Shown: one piece after another, positions 1 to 12,123 of the stretch
Position numbering within the stretch: position 1 is the stretch's first letter
Layout of the letters: each line of letters starts with the position of its first letter
The notes under the pieces: model-generated
What the model saw: only the letters and a program-made list of their open reading frames with translations
The model's database searches: none
What the model was told of the DNA's origin: nothing
Program-made: the position numbers and the translations under genes
DNA from: Plantago major
Taxonomy: Eukaryota > Streptophyta > Magnoliopsida > Lamiales > Plantaginaceae
DNA length: 64,000 nucleotides
Assembly (NCBI GenBank): GCA_026545765.1
Contig: CM048840.1
Coordinates: forward strand, 47,666,580-47,730,579
Reading direction: 5' to 3'

Positions 1-793
1 CATTTTATTTTGTATTATTAGTATAAATTTGCATCACGTTTAATTTTCACTTATTTTCTTTTACTTAAAAAAAAAAAGAGAAAAAATCGAAAACGTCTTT
101 GTCACAGCAAGTGCACGCAATGCGTAAAAGTCTCTACCACGCTGCGGAGATCATGAGCGATCGCTGTCCGGCTTCTTAAGAGCTGCAGCGTGCAGCTCTT
201 CCATTTCCTTCTCCTCACTTCCTCTTCTTCTCCAAGCGACCGCCCCAACCCCAAATTCTTCCAACTTTCTCATTTCTTCACCAAATCTCTTGTTCTTTGG
301 CTCTTTTCGAAGCACTCATCATCTAGAACAACATTTTTGCATCCATTCATCTGATCCATTCCGAAATTGAGGTAATTGACTAACCCTTCTTGCTACGTTT
401 TGGGGATTTTTACATTCTAATGGTTTTTGGATTATGAATGCTAGTATGTATGCACTTTGTGACTTGTTGAACATAATACTAGTCTTGATTGTTGATTTGA
501 TTCTTGAGTATGACTTTCAATCAAAATTGCTAGTAATTCATCATGTCAACATTTGCTACTTTGCTCAATAGTGACTTGAATTGGTAGTGTTATCTTTGGC
601 GTAGTATTTTGGCATAGCCATTTGCTTTCGGTTAAGATTTCAGATTCTTTGAGCATTGTTGTTCTTGCGCGCACTATGGTTAAAATTGCTTATTTGATAG
701 GATAAGGCGCATAACCTTGTGAGTTGAGTTTCTAAGTCGAGTCTTGGTTGTGTTTTTGCGATAAGTGAGCTAACACCTATTTATGTTGGTACC

Positions 794-1959
794 ATGGTAC
801 CCAAGACACGACCAGCTAAGAGAACCAGAGGGGAATCCTCTAGAGGCAACGCAATGGTGAGGATTGATCCGCCACCTACCATGGATTATGTTGTTCCAGC
901 CATTACTCATAGGAGCATCGATTACAAGTCCCACAATTTCGGCAGGGGTTATGTCGTTGATCAAGGAGTGGACCTCATGTTGCTCTCTTGTGAAGAGCAG
1001 CAAATCATGGAACCATTGAAGAGGATGTTTGAGAGTCAGGGGTGGCTCAGGCTTGCTATGGACCCCGAGGAATGGGATGCTCAGTTGGTGTTCGACTTCT
1101 ACCAACTATGATGATCGAAAGTGCGAGGATGATCTTACCAAGTGGGTGCCAAACAGGAACGAGTATGTTGAGTTTACTCCTCGTTCGATCAACGGTGTGC
1201 CTGCACTTGATGCCGAGGCTGATGTCTATGTGCACAAAAAGAAAACTGAAGTGGCAATCTCGAAGGAGATTATGGATATCATCTGTCATGAGTAATTTAG
1301 GTACCCCCATGAGCCTCCTAGGAGGATTGAGCACAAGTACCTCAACCTCCAGACCCGTGTCATCCACACTTAGCTTACCACCTCCATTTGCCCCACGGGG
1401 AATGCCCTTTACATCCGCTACAATTCAACTCGACTCCCAGCCGCTCTTGGGCCAGCTGATTATCACTCAGTTCGAGCATTACCATGGGAACTTGAGGACC
1501 AAGTTTATATTCCCTTGCCTCATTACCTCACTATGTAGACGAGTCGGTGTTGTAGTCGATGCGACACGCTGACCCCATCAAATTTTGAAGGTTGGGTTTG
1601 TCATGACTATAATTTCCAATTTCAAGAATGAGTACAGTGACGTCAAATATGAGGTGGAGCGTGAGGAGAGGCTTCAGGCAAAGATGGCAGGATGGAGAGT
1701 CACGGAGATACAAGAGGAGATGTATGAAGCTCAACCCGATCCAAAGGAAGAGCAAGAAGAGCCACAACTGACCTTTTCTCCGCAGCATGGATATCAGGGA
1801 GCCTTCGACTTGCAGCAGTTCACTGACTACTTCCAGCCGCACTATGCTAGGCTGGACACAGAGTATGGACGAATTTCGAGAGTCCAGGAGCAGATTATTC
1901 AGTCACAGGCAAACATCATGAGGGCACAGTCCGATCTGAGGGCTGACTTTACAACTTAG
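794..1959 (+). pseudogene. Decayed env-position reading region of the Ty3 fossil
   Basis: Several open stretches in this span read as a basic, hydrophilic N-terminal part (begins MVPKTRPAKRTRGE) and an acidic, glutamine-rich C-terminal part with coiled-coil character (RVQEQIIQSQANIMRAQSDL). Proteins of this composition sit between pol and the 3' LTR in Athila/Tat-like elements and are often annotated as plant retrotransposon ORF or env-like proteins. I see no transmembrane segment that would support a true envelope function. The region is broken and should be treated as a fossil. Confidence 0.5.
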
Positions 1960-3786
1960 GGATGAGATGAGGGGGTACATGGCTGAGCATGCGAGCTTTC
2001 ATCAGGAGTGGAGCTCACAGGTGGTACACAGTACATGCAGATGCAGGATTGGGCGTCTCAGAGGTGGGGATATCCTCACTCACATGCTGGACCATCTGGG
2101 TCCGATGCCCTGCAGCAGTGATGTTGGATTGAGCACCATGGGGTACATTTTTCACTTTTTCTTCTTTCTTAGTCTATTCGCTGGAGGACCAGCTCTAGTC
2201 TAGGTTTGGGGAGGGGAGTTTAAATGTACCGTATTTTATCATTTGGCTTTTACTATTATCTGTGATTGTTGTACGACTGTTGTACTTTGTTTTTCCTTTT
2301 TCTATTTGGTGGATTGTGGCCCGTGTGCATTTAGTTTAACTTGTGTAATTAATTTTTATCGCTTTCTTAGTGGTGGTCGGTGAGCCACATAGGTTGCATG
2401 TATTACTTGTGGCCGGTGTGCCTTACTTGGCTTTCTTTTTAATTTTTAGCGTCTTTTTGACCTACCTTTTTTGGCCTATGTTTAAAAAAAAAATTGTGAG
2501 TCTAGAGTCGAAATTCCAAGTCGAACGTCTTTTGTTCGTGACAAACTCTTTTGATGCTTAAGTTTTGAGTCTTAAATTTTTTCTAATTCGTTTCCCTTGT
2601 AAATAAGAAGACTGTTTAGCTTGGTGGTGCAAAAAACCTGTGAGGAGCCTTATGTGAGCCGATGCAAAAATATTATACCGGCAAGAATTGTTTTGTGTGA
2701 CTCCTGGGATGTGCAATTTCTTTTTAAAGATTGTTGCGCCATTTCATACTTATGCGTGTTCTGATTAGATGGGAATGACAAACGGCATGCTTTGAACTTT
2801 TGATACCCTTCCAAACCCGTTCTAAAGAACAGGTTTGGGAAGGGGATTTCCATTTTTTATGACTGATTGTGAGATGCGTAGTTCTGAATTTTGTTCCCAA
2901 CAAAAATATTTTTTAAATAAGGCTCGAGGTGTTTTCATGGTCTTAAGTGATCAACGTAGGTCGTGTTGGGCGTGTTCAAATACTACCATATACCGGCGTG
3001 GATTTTTATCAGCCATAATGATCGTGAAGGTTGATGACACGTAGCTAAACTGACACGCACAAAAGTGCAGACCTTCAGTAAAATGGACACCAGCAAAATT
3101 GAAGTCAAAAGATCCCAATGAGGACAAATGAGCACACGGGTTACTCAAACCCCAAGTTGTGAATCGTGTGGAAATCCTTGTCTACATGAGCGAAAGCTTT
3201 GGACGGGAGCCACACGCAGAATAAGGCCTTGCTGATAATGAGGGTCACACACCAGTGATTTTATCCGCAGATTCACAACAATTTCGAGTAACTCTACAAA
3301 AATAGTGTGCAAGGTTTTTGAGAAATTATGAAAGCAAAAGGGGAACGGTAGTCGGAGTAGCATGTCTCTATTTTTAGTCTTTGAACTAAAGTCCCTTTGG
3401 ACTCTTTGAAAATAACGCATTTGCATAAGAAATTTTTGGCAACTTGTGGTGAAAATCATCTTCCCAGCTTTACTTTCGAGTGTTACCCCATCTTGGACTT
3501 GTCCAGAAGAGTAAGAGTTGCTACTTAAAATTCCTTGTGATGGACTACCAAGATAGATTTAAGTCTTATTTACTTTGGAAACGAAATAGTTAGATTTTTG
3601 CTTGATTTTCCACCAACTTTGGTAATAACTCAAACCCTTTGCATCTTTGGAGTTTGTTTATTACAAGTGTAAATTTTGTAACTTGGATGATTGACTCGTT
3701 CTTTGTTTAGATCTGTTTAGAGTCTAGTTTCTTTTTTAGGTTTGTTGTTTGCTCGAGGACGAGCAAAGGTTCGGTTTGGGGAGTTT

Positions 3787-5148
3787 TGATGAGGCGTTTT
3801 TAGAACACCTCATCGGGTTCTTTTTACCTTGTTTTTACTAACTTTTAGTCTAGTTTTTCCTTTATTTGTATATATTTTGTCTTTTGTTTGTGTTTTTTGT
3901 GTTTCCACCTTGATTCCAGGTTTTAGGTACTTTTCATGAAGAAAAGGAGTCAAAATGATGCATTTCAATGCACTTTGTCGGAGATCACAAGCTCCAAGAC
4001 TCCAAATAGGTGCCACGAAGGTTCCCGGAATGCCAAACGGGTCAAGGATGGACAAAAAGTTGCTGATCGAGCCGCGACGTTACTTTTGCCGATTTTGAAA
4101 TTTTAAACTCCAGATTTTGTAATTCAAACATCACTTTTCATTTCACACAATAGTTTGGGAGTTTTTTAGAGGTCTTAGGCTTCCAAGAATCATTCATCTG
4201 ATCAAGTTGGAGTCTTGGTTAACCATTTGAGTCTGAAGATTTCTTCCTGTAACAGTACATTCACCATTGTTAATCCATTAGAGCTTGGTAATTCTTCATT
4301 AATCGGTAATTCGATATCGTTTAGCTAAACATATTCCATGAGTTGGTGGTGAATTCTTGAGCATGCTAGTATAGGACTTTGGATGAATTTACATTGTTTC
4401 TTTGTTTGTTGAATTCTTGCGAATCGTTTGTAGTTCAATGCCTTAGCAATCGTTTCTTAATATCCAAAATCCACGAAAGGGATTCGCACCCTCAAGGTTA
4501 CTTACGATTTAAGCCCAACACATTCGACTACAAACGTTGACTAGTAGAATTGACGACTCTACTACATTGATAAAACGTTTCACTTTCAAAAGCCGTATAC
4601 TTCATTGCAAACCTATACTAGCTAGCTCTTGATGAAACCACCACCCAATGTCTCCTTTAATTGATTACAAAACCCGTGTTTGTTGTTTACTCTTTGTGTG
4701 ATTTGCGAAAGAAAGAATTGGAGGTCGTAAGACGTAATTCTAAGACAAACTAGTTCTTTAAAACACGACAAGCTTAGTTAAGTCCTTCGAGAACGACATT
4801 CGGGGCAACTTATCAACTCACTACGTGCTTTTTCTAGTGATCCTTGATATTGCTCTTGGCTTATAAATTAAGGACTTGATTTGACGCACCAAAACCACCT
4901 GCCCATATCTCCTTTGATCGATACAAAACTTGCGTTTTTTGTCTACTACGTGTCTAAGTGTTTGAAAGAAAGAATTGGAAGTCATAAGACGCAATTCTAA
5001 GTTTGTAACTAATAGTTCAAAACAACAAGAAGCTTAGTTAAGTCCTTTGAGAACGACACTGGGCAACTTATCAACTCACTACGTGTTTTCTAGTGATCTT
5101 TGATTCGTTCCTTTGGCTTATGAATTAAGGATTTGATTTGACGCATCA
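3787..5148 (+). repeat. 3' LTR of the Ty3 fossil
   Basis: The LTR begins TGATGAGGCG directly after the purine tract and ends GACGCATCA, so its ends form the short inverted repeat TGATG..CATCA. It is about 1362 bp long. The terminal 514 bp consists of two tandem 257-bp copies, described separately. The terminal part is recognisably similar to the LTR end at about 32.85-32.97 kb, so both fossils belong to related families. Confidence 0.7.
4635..5148 (+). repeat. Tandem 257-bp duplication at the LTR terminus
   Basis: Copy A (4635-4891) and copy B (4892-5148) both start AAACCACC, share the blocks GAAAGAAAGAATTGGA, AAGCTTAGTTAAGTCCTT and CAACTTATCAACTCACTACG, and both end with TTGATTTGACGCA(C/T)CA. 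The copies differ by many substitutions and small indels, so the duplication is old. As a result the LTR has two LTR-like 3' ends, the inner one at 4891. Confidence 0.75.
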
Positions 5149-7200
5149 GTATGCTGATAGTAAATTACAGAAAGATTAAATATTCGGAATTTATAGTGGT
5201 AGTCCTTCAACTAATCGACTTGGCCCTATCTTTCAAGGACTTGAATTTACAAAGATACTTTGAGATCCCGTTACAAAATATAATTAGCTAAACCCCTTTA
5301 ATCCAAAGTTTGTAACTTTGTACCTGAGCAAATTCTTTAACTCCTGAGTATATTCTTTAGCTCTTTAAGGGTTTTTCGTCAGTCACCCCTGACTAACTAC
5401 TTCCTCCCTTTACTGGGCCTTTTCAAATAATCTTCCATGATTAGTAAGTACCTCCCAAAGTTCAAAGGCGCTTTCACTAATCTCCTAGACTAGCAAGGTC
5501 CTCCGTATCCCGCTGTTTGCGTTTGTTTTCTTTATCTCCTGGGTGTTGTAATGCAAAATATTGGCTTTGCTCAATATCTTATTCCAGATACTGAGGCTTT
5601 TACTGTGTCCAACTTTTTGGTTCGTATCTTTCAAAGTTTCAAGATATTAGTTCAGTTAGCAGGTTTTCTAGTAAGCTAGAAAGAACTATGACGTCGCAAC
5701 AATTCAAGTTTTTTCTTTTTTGCTCAGTAGACTTCCAAAACCTGCAAAATGATAAGGGTGTTTGGACTTGTGGTTAACTTGAGACAAGTGTTGTAAGATA
5801 TTCAAGTTCTTCTGGATACGGGTTTTGTTCAAGTTGTCAAGTTCTTTTGAGTTTTTGGGTTCTCGGGTTACTCAAGTTACTCTTTCTCAAGCACCAAGTA
5901 CTCCCTTTTATAGTGAAAAATAGTTTCGTTGAATAATATGTCATCGTTGGAGCGTATGTTTATCACTAAAGAGGAGCAGCACTATCTCAGTTTGTCTTCT
6001 TCTGTCAGTTCCGCATTAAAGCTTATTTTGACAAGTGTACTGTTGTACTTGTCTAACAGTGCATTAACTCCTTGTCTCCTATGTATAACGGATAGTCCAC
6101 TTGGTGATTTAGAGAGCTAAATGAACATCTGTTATTACCAGCATGATACCTATCAGCTTCGACTTTTATATAAACCTACTCTTCCTCGCAAGGTTTTCCA
6201 TTTAACTTATCCATCATGATGCGAAATTTGTCGTCTGGAGACTATCACCTTTGTCTGGCAAACGTGTGCAATTTGACTAACTCTTTTCCTTGAAACCATC
6301 ATGCCCGTGTGGGTCGCAACGTCTAGGTCCTACAAAAATAAAATTGCATCATTGAAAACCTAACACCTATGCAAGTTTGTCTAAACTAATGAGTCAGTTG
6401 GGTTCCTCTTTTACAGATTTCCTTCTGAAACCTATAAGGACTAATAGTACTATTAGTATGCTGATACTTATAGATATGCGAATTGCTCATCATAAGCTAA
6501 CTATTATCTAACTGAAAAACGATGGTTACCTGGGTTTGGACTTTTGGTAGAAAGTGGTTAACCCCGTTTACTTTCCATATTGTTTACAAAAACTCTAGTC
6601 AACTTGAGCCTGCTTACTAGTTTTTTCAATTTTTCATATGAGCTTTTTTTACCATTGACTAATAAAAAGCTGAATTGAATCGTGAATTTTCTTAAATCAC
6701 TTAAAGAAGCTACCCAAGTTAGCTTTTTTTTAAAAAGAAGCTCCTTCTTATCTTTTTCATTCCGAAAATATCCCTGACCTAAATTAGAAAAAAAAAAGAA
6801 GGAAAAACTACCCGTTTTTATTATTTATCATTCTCGACTTATATTTTATATTGTTGGATCATTTGTTATACATTTTGTGTACTTGTTTGCAACTAGCATA
6901 AGGATTAATGCATCCGTATCTCTTTAAAACGCATACATGTAGTACACATCAATTACTGATTTTTTCATTACTAAGTTAAAATGCTCAACGAATATTTCTT
7001 TCAACTTCTGATAATTTTGATGATGTTTTAAAGTCGCGATGTAAAGTACATTGAATATATATTAGAATAATTAGACTAATAATATGATGAGAAAGGTTAA
7101 AGAAAATAAAAATAAGAGTAATGCCCTTTTATGTTATTTTACAAAATACACAGCTAATTTGCTAAACACCTACATTTAAAATCACATTTCTAATCGCCAG
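5149..7200. other. Gene-free stretch, nothing recognised
   Basis: AT-rich sequence between the Ty3 fossil and gene 1. I see no coding region longer than background, no clear terminal inverted repeats and no target duplication. Only scattered poly-T and poly-A runs stand out, for example near 6725-6800. Confidence 0.5.
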
Positions 7201-7412
7201 TTTATCAATTTCACTGTAAGTGAGTTAATGCATTGCTACCAACTAACTTCAGTAGTTTTGCTAAATAGAGCATCTAATAACCCGGACAGAAGAGATTTCG
7301 TGCAGCTCATATCTTTCCCAGGTCGCCTTCCTTTCCTCAAATCTGAATATCTGATATACAAACTATACCCAGAAGAACCAGAAGCTGCGAAAATTCTTCC
7401 ACTTTTGTTCTC

Positions 7413-10400
7413 ATGGCTGAGCTCAAAGATGAACCAGAAGTCGAAAACATCCCGAAAGCTCCACCTGTAAGCTCCTTTTTTTCTTATTTCTTTTTCTGTT
7501 CGTTAGTATTTGCGGCGATTATACAGTCAAAATCAATCACTGATGGGATTTTGTTTTCAAGATTCCATTTTTTTGAGTTATTATCCAACATGCCCATCGG
7601 AATTTCTAATTTATTGCATACATGTTTAATGTTAAGGGTAATTTTCGAAAAAACTGTAGTTTGTGGAGGTGGTTTGCAAGAGTTCTGGCAAGATTAGACG
7701 TTTTTCGGCCGGAACTGAAGCTGGGTTTGCAGTGAAATTGATGAACAAGAAGTTGTTGATTGGCTCTGATAAAGGTAATGTGATGGCATCATACATTGAG
7801 GCAGTTAAAGATGGTGAAGAAGAAGAAGAGCCTGTTAGCTTTGGCCCCAATTCGGTGCTTGTCAATTACGGCCCCGGTTGGAAACTGCAAACTGTTATTG
7901 AACCTGAATCCTATGGTAATTGAATTTATGTTTTTTCTTGTGGATTTTTGTAGTATTAGGAATTTGTAATGCATGGTTGTTTTATTGATCTCTGTTTTTT
8001 GCTTTAACTTGTTCTCTTGTGGTAGATGATATGGCTGGAGTAAATGTTAGGCGAAGGAGAGTGCAGAAGGCATCTTCTAAGGTAAGGCTTGTCTATCTGT
8101 ATTGTATAAGATATGAATGAAATGATAATGTTGCTCTCGAGTAAGATTCTTATGTGTGATGTTTGGGACAAGGACTCGTTACTGAATACTGATGAAATTA
8201 GTATTATCAGGAAGAATGGATTATTTAATGTTGAGGAATTGGGGTAGATTTTAATTTAGTCACTGTAAGCCAGTGAAAACTCTTTCGGAAATGTTTAGAA
8301 CATGGTTATTGTATTGGTTAGTCAGAACAGAAAGATTCTGAAAGGTTTCAGCTTTCAAACATGGGGCCAATTACAATATGCTCTAAATGAAGACATGGAG
8401 TGGGAGCAACAGAAAAGTAGAGCATTGTTTCTTAACATGTATTTCCATGTTTTCAATGGTTGTCTTCCCAAATTCATCGTGTAAAAATCAGACATGGATT
8501 ATACTTCGAATTTGGACCTTCTGTTAGTAAATTCACATGTATTAAATATTTGGACTAAAATCTATGTTCAAAGTGACCATGCCGAATAATTTTCAAAGTG
8601 ACTCATACTCTTGGGGATAATGAGTCTTGTCTCATGTGTTTTGTTACTGAAGTGCACAAGGTTCGATAAATTTGCATGTCATATTTGATGTTCGCTTTAA
8701 ACTTTGTTAAGGATCCACATCATATTTTACATTAAAATGAACAAGAACAATCAGATATTGTAAATATAGCATATTTTTGTTTCTTCAGGTAAAACTTAGA
8801 ATCTTCCATACCAAGTGACTGCTGTTTGTTGGGAAAAGATCCTTTTCGTAATCTACTCTCAAATGTCATTGTTTTCCATTTCATCACTGTTTCTGGAATC
8901 GTCTGTTTTTTTTTTAAAATCCATCTCTGTTCCATAGTATAGCTAAAAGATCGGGCTTAAATCTTTTCATGTTAATCGTACATGTCATTTTGTGTTAATT
9001 TAAACTGAACTAATTCCAAGTTGATCATCAACTGTAGCTTCAAAGCTGTTTTTGTTATGTAAAATCCTGTAAGTTTCAGAAACAACACAAATATACACAC
9101 TTGATGGAGACAATAAATGTTAGCAGAAGAAAATCAAGAGAAGTTTCTCCAAGCTGTCTAGTTAGCTAGCAAGCATGAATACTTCTGAGATTGTTGTATT
9201 CTTGCAATATATGTATGATAGAATACAATACAAAATGTTTATTCTTCTTCTGTTATCTTCTTGGATTGAATTGATTCTTACAAAACTCTTCTGTCAACAA
9301 AGACTCATTATATTGTGACTACATAGCAAAGGTTTTTTAAGACGAAGAGTCCTGATTTCTCAAAAGATTTGTTTAAATATGGAGTCCTAATCCTGATATA
9401 TAAGGAGTCTATCTCACAGCATGAACAAAAAATATGAAGAGATATATAAATAATTGAACTTACTATTGACACATTCTGGTTTTAATATTTTAGGTTTTAC
9501 CCTTTTTGGTATTTATTTCGCATTGTATTGGTGCTTCCTAGGTAGTTAGAGATTGCCAACATATTGAATGAAAAAAAGCATCGTGTCTTGACATGAATTT
9601 TTTGACACTTGCTTCGCATCTATTGGATACATCGGCTAAAATTGAAAAGAGAAAACCGACAGAATTTTTTTAATCTATTGGATACATCGGCTAAAATTGA
9701 AAACGGAAAACCGACAGAATTTTTTTAAGCAATTCGGACTTGAGTTGCCCATGTGTTTTCTAGCCGTACTGCATATGCTAAGCACAAACATTGTATAGCT
9801 AAAAGTCTAAAACCATTATTGGAAGCTGCGTAAGGGTAGGATCAAATGGAACATCAATGCTAGTCTATCTCTGCTATCCACTTAATGCCGATGTGCTGAT
9901 TATTGATTGTTTTTTATCCTCCACTTCCTATTATGGTAATGTGAAGCACTAATTAGTGTATCCATATAATGCATTTCTGATACATAGTATGGTAACTAAA
10001 ATGCGTCTGTAAATGTATTTTTGGCATTTTTTATTTACTCATTTATTCATGATTAGAAGAAATAATGCTATGCTTTGCCGAGTTGTGTAGAGTAGGATAA
10101 TTAAGTGTTGGACTTTGGGTTTGGACATTCAACTTGGAGTTGGACTATTTGCCTATTTCTCTAGATCATTCCACTTTCCTTTGGTCCAGTATTCTACAAA
10201 GAAAGCCTGACTGGAGAATCTTTACTTTTTTTATAGAATGTCTATATTAAATATACTAACATATTAATATATTTTTTGAAATACATATTGATATACTAAA
10301 ATATTAAATATCAATATGGATATGCAGCTATAATACGCAATGAAACAGATGCATGGATATCAACTCATTTTGATGCTTTTTCTTTGTTGCATCCATGCAT

Positions 10401-11973
10401 CTGTTTCATTGCATATTATAACTGCATATCCTTATTTGTATCTGTGATGAACTGTTATAGCTTGTGATTCTGTTTACATTTCTTTCGTAATACAATTATC
10501 ATTGATCTTTGGTTCCATTATTTGAATGTTTTTCATTTCCACTTTTTATCAAGACAAGTTTCACTCTTCTCATCTGTTGCAAGTGTCATTGTTTTCAATT
10601 ACGTTTTCATTTGTGAAATGAGAAATGTTGCTTTTTCCATCTCTGCTGCAAAGTCTGGCTCATGTTTTGGCCTAAAGCCCTGTGTTCATATTCGTCACTG
10701 CTTTCAGTTGCCATATTGACCTCTTGCTACATGGATCATGCATGGAGTGCTTGGCATAAGCCTGACTCAAGTAACTAGCTCGATTAATGTCAATAGAATA
10801 GTCGAAGACCTATAAATTGCTAAGAGCCTAAGACTGTTTGAAGGAAAGAACCATCATAGAAAATGTGTGAGTTTATACCGCTTTGGTTGGGTAAAGGGTA
10901 ATGCTTTCATCATTCTAGGTGTACGTTTGGCATAAAGCTGGAGTTAAAAAGATATTCTTTCCACAATGCTAGTAAATTTTTTTTCTCATTTCAAGAAATT
11001 GTAATCCAGCTATTTATTGTTTAAAAACGAAAAAGAAAAGATTGCGGTGAAATCATAAACTCCCTGGAATGTTTCGTTCTCAGGGCTTACCATTATGCTG
11101 ATCATAGGTTTTAATATTGAGTAAGTCTCCTAAGAGACAGTCTCTAAATAATTTATCTAGAGACAGACCTATTGTCAAAAAAATTATCGATGTTATTAAT
11201 CAAAACACCTATGTTCTCAACATTAGTGTTATTCTATATTACAACAAGACTTATTTCGTTAACAACAAAGACGTTTTGATTAATAACATGGATGATTTTA
11301 TTGATAACATAGGTCGTCTTTAGATAAGTTATCTAGAGACCGTCTCTCATGAGACTTTGTGTTTACTATTTGCAGTTTAATTATACATGCTCTCATGGTA
11401 TTTGAAGGTGTCTAATAGTCTAAAACCACGAGGGGTGTCTGATAAAATTGGAATGTTATGAATAAATTTATCATATTATGGCAAACAATCTCTATGATTG
11501 TGTAAGTTCAAAATATATTTTAAATTCTGGGCCATTTGGATCTTTTCTGGTGGGAGTCGCATTTTCCTATAGATATCATTAGTGTTTGAGTCAAATATGC
11601 AACTTTTTCTAAAAATTAGTTGTTCAGTCACAATATTGTCTTCTCCTTGGGCTAAGTTTCCACTGTTTGCCATCTGAGGCTATAAGAGAGTGCAAATCTT
11701 AAGATTATGTATTTTGCCTTTTCAGTTTCCTTCTAACTTGGTGAAATCTGACCTTACAAAAGCCGAGCTAAGCTAACACATTGTTTGGTGTTACCATTGC
11801 AGGGAATTGGTGATTCAGATTCTCCAGAGAAAACCTCAGAGTCACCACTCGGTCTAGAGTACTTTGGGAAGATATTAATTGCTTTTGTTATACTGTTTAT
11901 CATCGGGGCTGCTTTCACTTTGGCTCTGGAAAACCTTCCGCAACTCATCTTGTACATTAATTCCTCTATATGA
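7413..11973 (+). CDS. Acidic 178-residue protein with a C-terminal membrane anchor, function unknown
   Basis: Four coding exons join in frame at GT-AG introns: 7413-7466, 7660-7915, 8026-8081 and 11803-11973 (537 nt, 178 residues plus stop). The start is the first ATG in a good context (TCATGGCT), and the protein begins MAELKDEPEVENIPKAPP. Residues about 19-105 form a soluble domain (FVEVVCKSSGKIRRFSAG at its start, an acidic EEEEEP stretch in the middle, SVLVNYGPGWKLQTV near its end). A basic patch RRRRVQK follows. The end carries one hydrophobic segment (ILIAFVILFIIGAAFTLAL) and a short tail, so it looks tail-anchored or single-pass with the bulk in the cytosol or stroma. I do not recognise a characterised family; the intact splicing and constrained composition argue for a real gene. 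The 3.7-kb last intron contains a tandem repeat, a hairpin and a MITE. Confidence 0.85.
9618..9727. repeat. Two-copy tandem repeat, period 55 bp, in intron 3 of gene 1
   Basis: The unit beginning ATCTATTGGATACATCGG is repeated at 9618 and 9673. The copies differ only around AAAAGAG/AAACGG, so the duplication is fairly young. Confidence 0.85.
10318..10431. repeat. Near-perfect 41-bp inverted repeat (hairpin) in intron 3 of gene 1
   Basis: The arm at 10318-10358 (GGATATGCAG...GCATGGAT) is matched by the reverse complement at 10391-10431 with two mismatches in 41 positions and a 32-base loop. Pairing continues more loosely for about ten bases outward. It could be the core of a foldback MITE or, since the intron is transcribed, a precursor-like hairpin. 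The sequence cannot decide between these. Confidence 0.8.
11121..11358. mobile_element. MITE with about 40-bp inverted ends
   Basis: The left end reads GTAAGTCTCCTAAGAGACAG followed by TCTCTAAATAATTTATCTAG. The right end is its approximate inverse, ending TAGAGACCGTCTCTCATGAG ACTT. The interior holds no convincing gene. The short open frame inside it is AT-rich filler. A related, more decayed copy lies near 49.85 kb. Confidence 0.7.
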
Positions 11974-12117
11974 TCCATATGAGGCGATGTTTATGTAATT
12001 ATGTACATTTAGATTTCTTTGCTGCGTCAAGGGGTTGAAAAAAGGACGTTTCTTGTTAATTTCCAGTACTATGTTCTAATACATACTGAATTCTGGTTCA
12101 AAAGAACAGTGGCTTCA

Positions 12118-12123
12118 AATAAA
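12118..12123 (+). terminator. Candidate polyadenylation signal of gene 1
   Basis: AATAAA lies about 145 bp after the stop codon of gene 1, followed by A/T-rich sequence. Plant signals are degenerate, so this is only a candidate. Confidence 0.4.

Larger units (their letters stand above)
1..5148 (+). mobile_element. 3' part of an Athila/Tat-like Ty3 LTR retrotransposon (fossil)
   Basis: The left edge of the window lies inside an old Ty3-group element that runs on the + strand to its 3' LTR. What is visible is the region after pol: an env-position reading region (about 794-1960), a long non-coding stretch, a polypurine tract (3774-3783, GGTTTGGGGA) and a TG..CA bounded LTR. The element is broken in several places and its 5' half lies outside the window. 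Assignment to the Athila/Tat lineage rests on the long LTR, the extra reading region between pol and the LTR, and the purine-tract/LTR junction style; this is inference from family knowledge. No second LTR is available for dating, but the decay suggests it is not recent. Confidence 0.7.

Noticed and set aside
1-770. A host gene 5' region (CT-rich leader near 200-300)
   Set aside because: The stretch is continuous with the Ty3 fossil and no host coding exon follows; the palindrome at 178-200 (AAGAGCTGCA..TGCAGCTCTT) is short.
11117-11323. Small + strand open frame in intron 3 of gene 1
   Set aside because: It lies entirely inside the MITE and is AT-rich filler without a recognisable domain.
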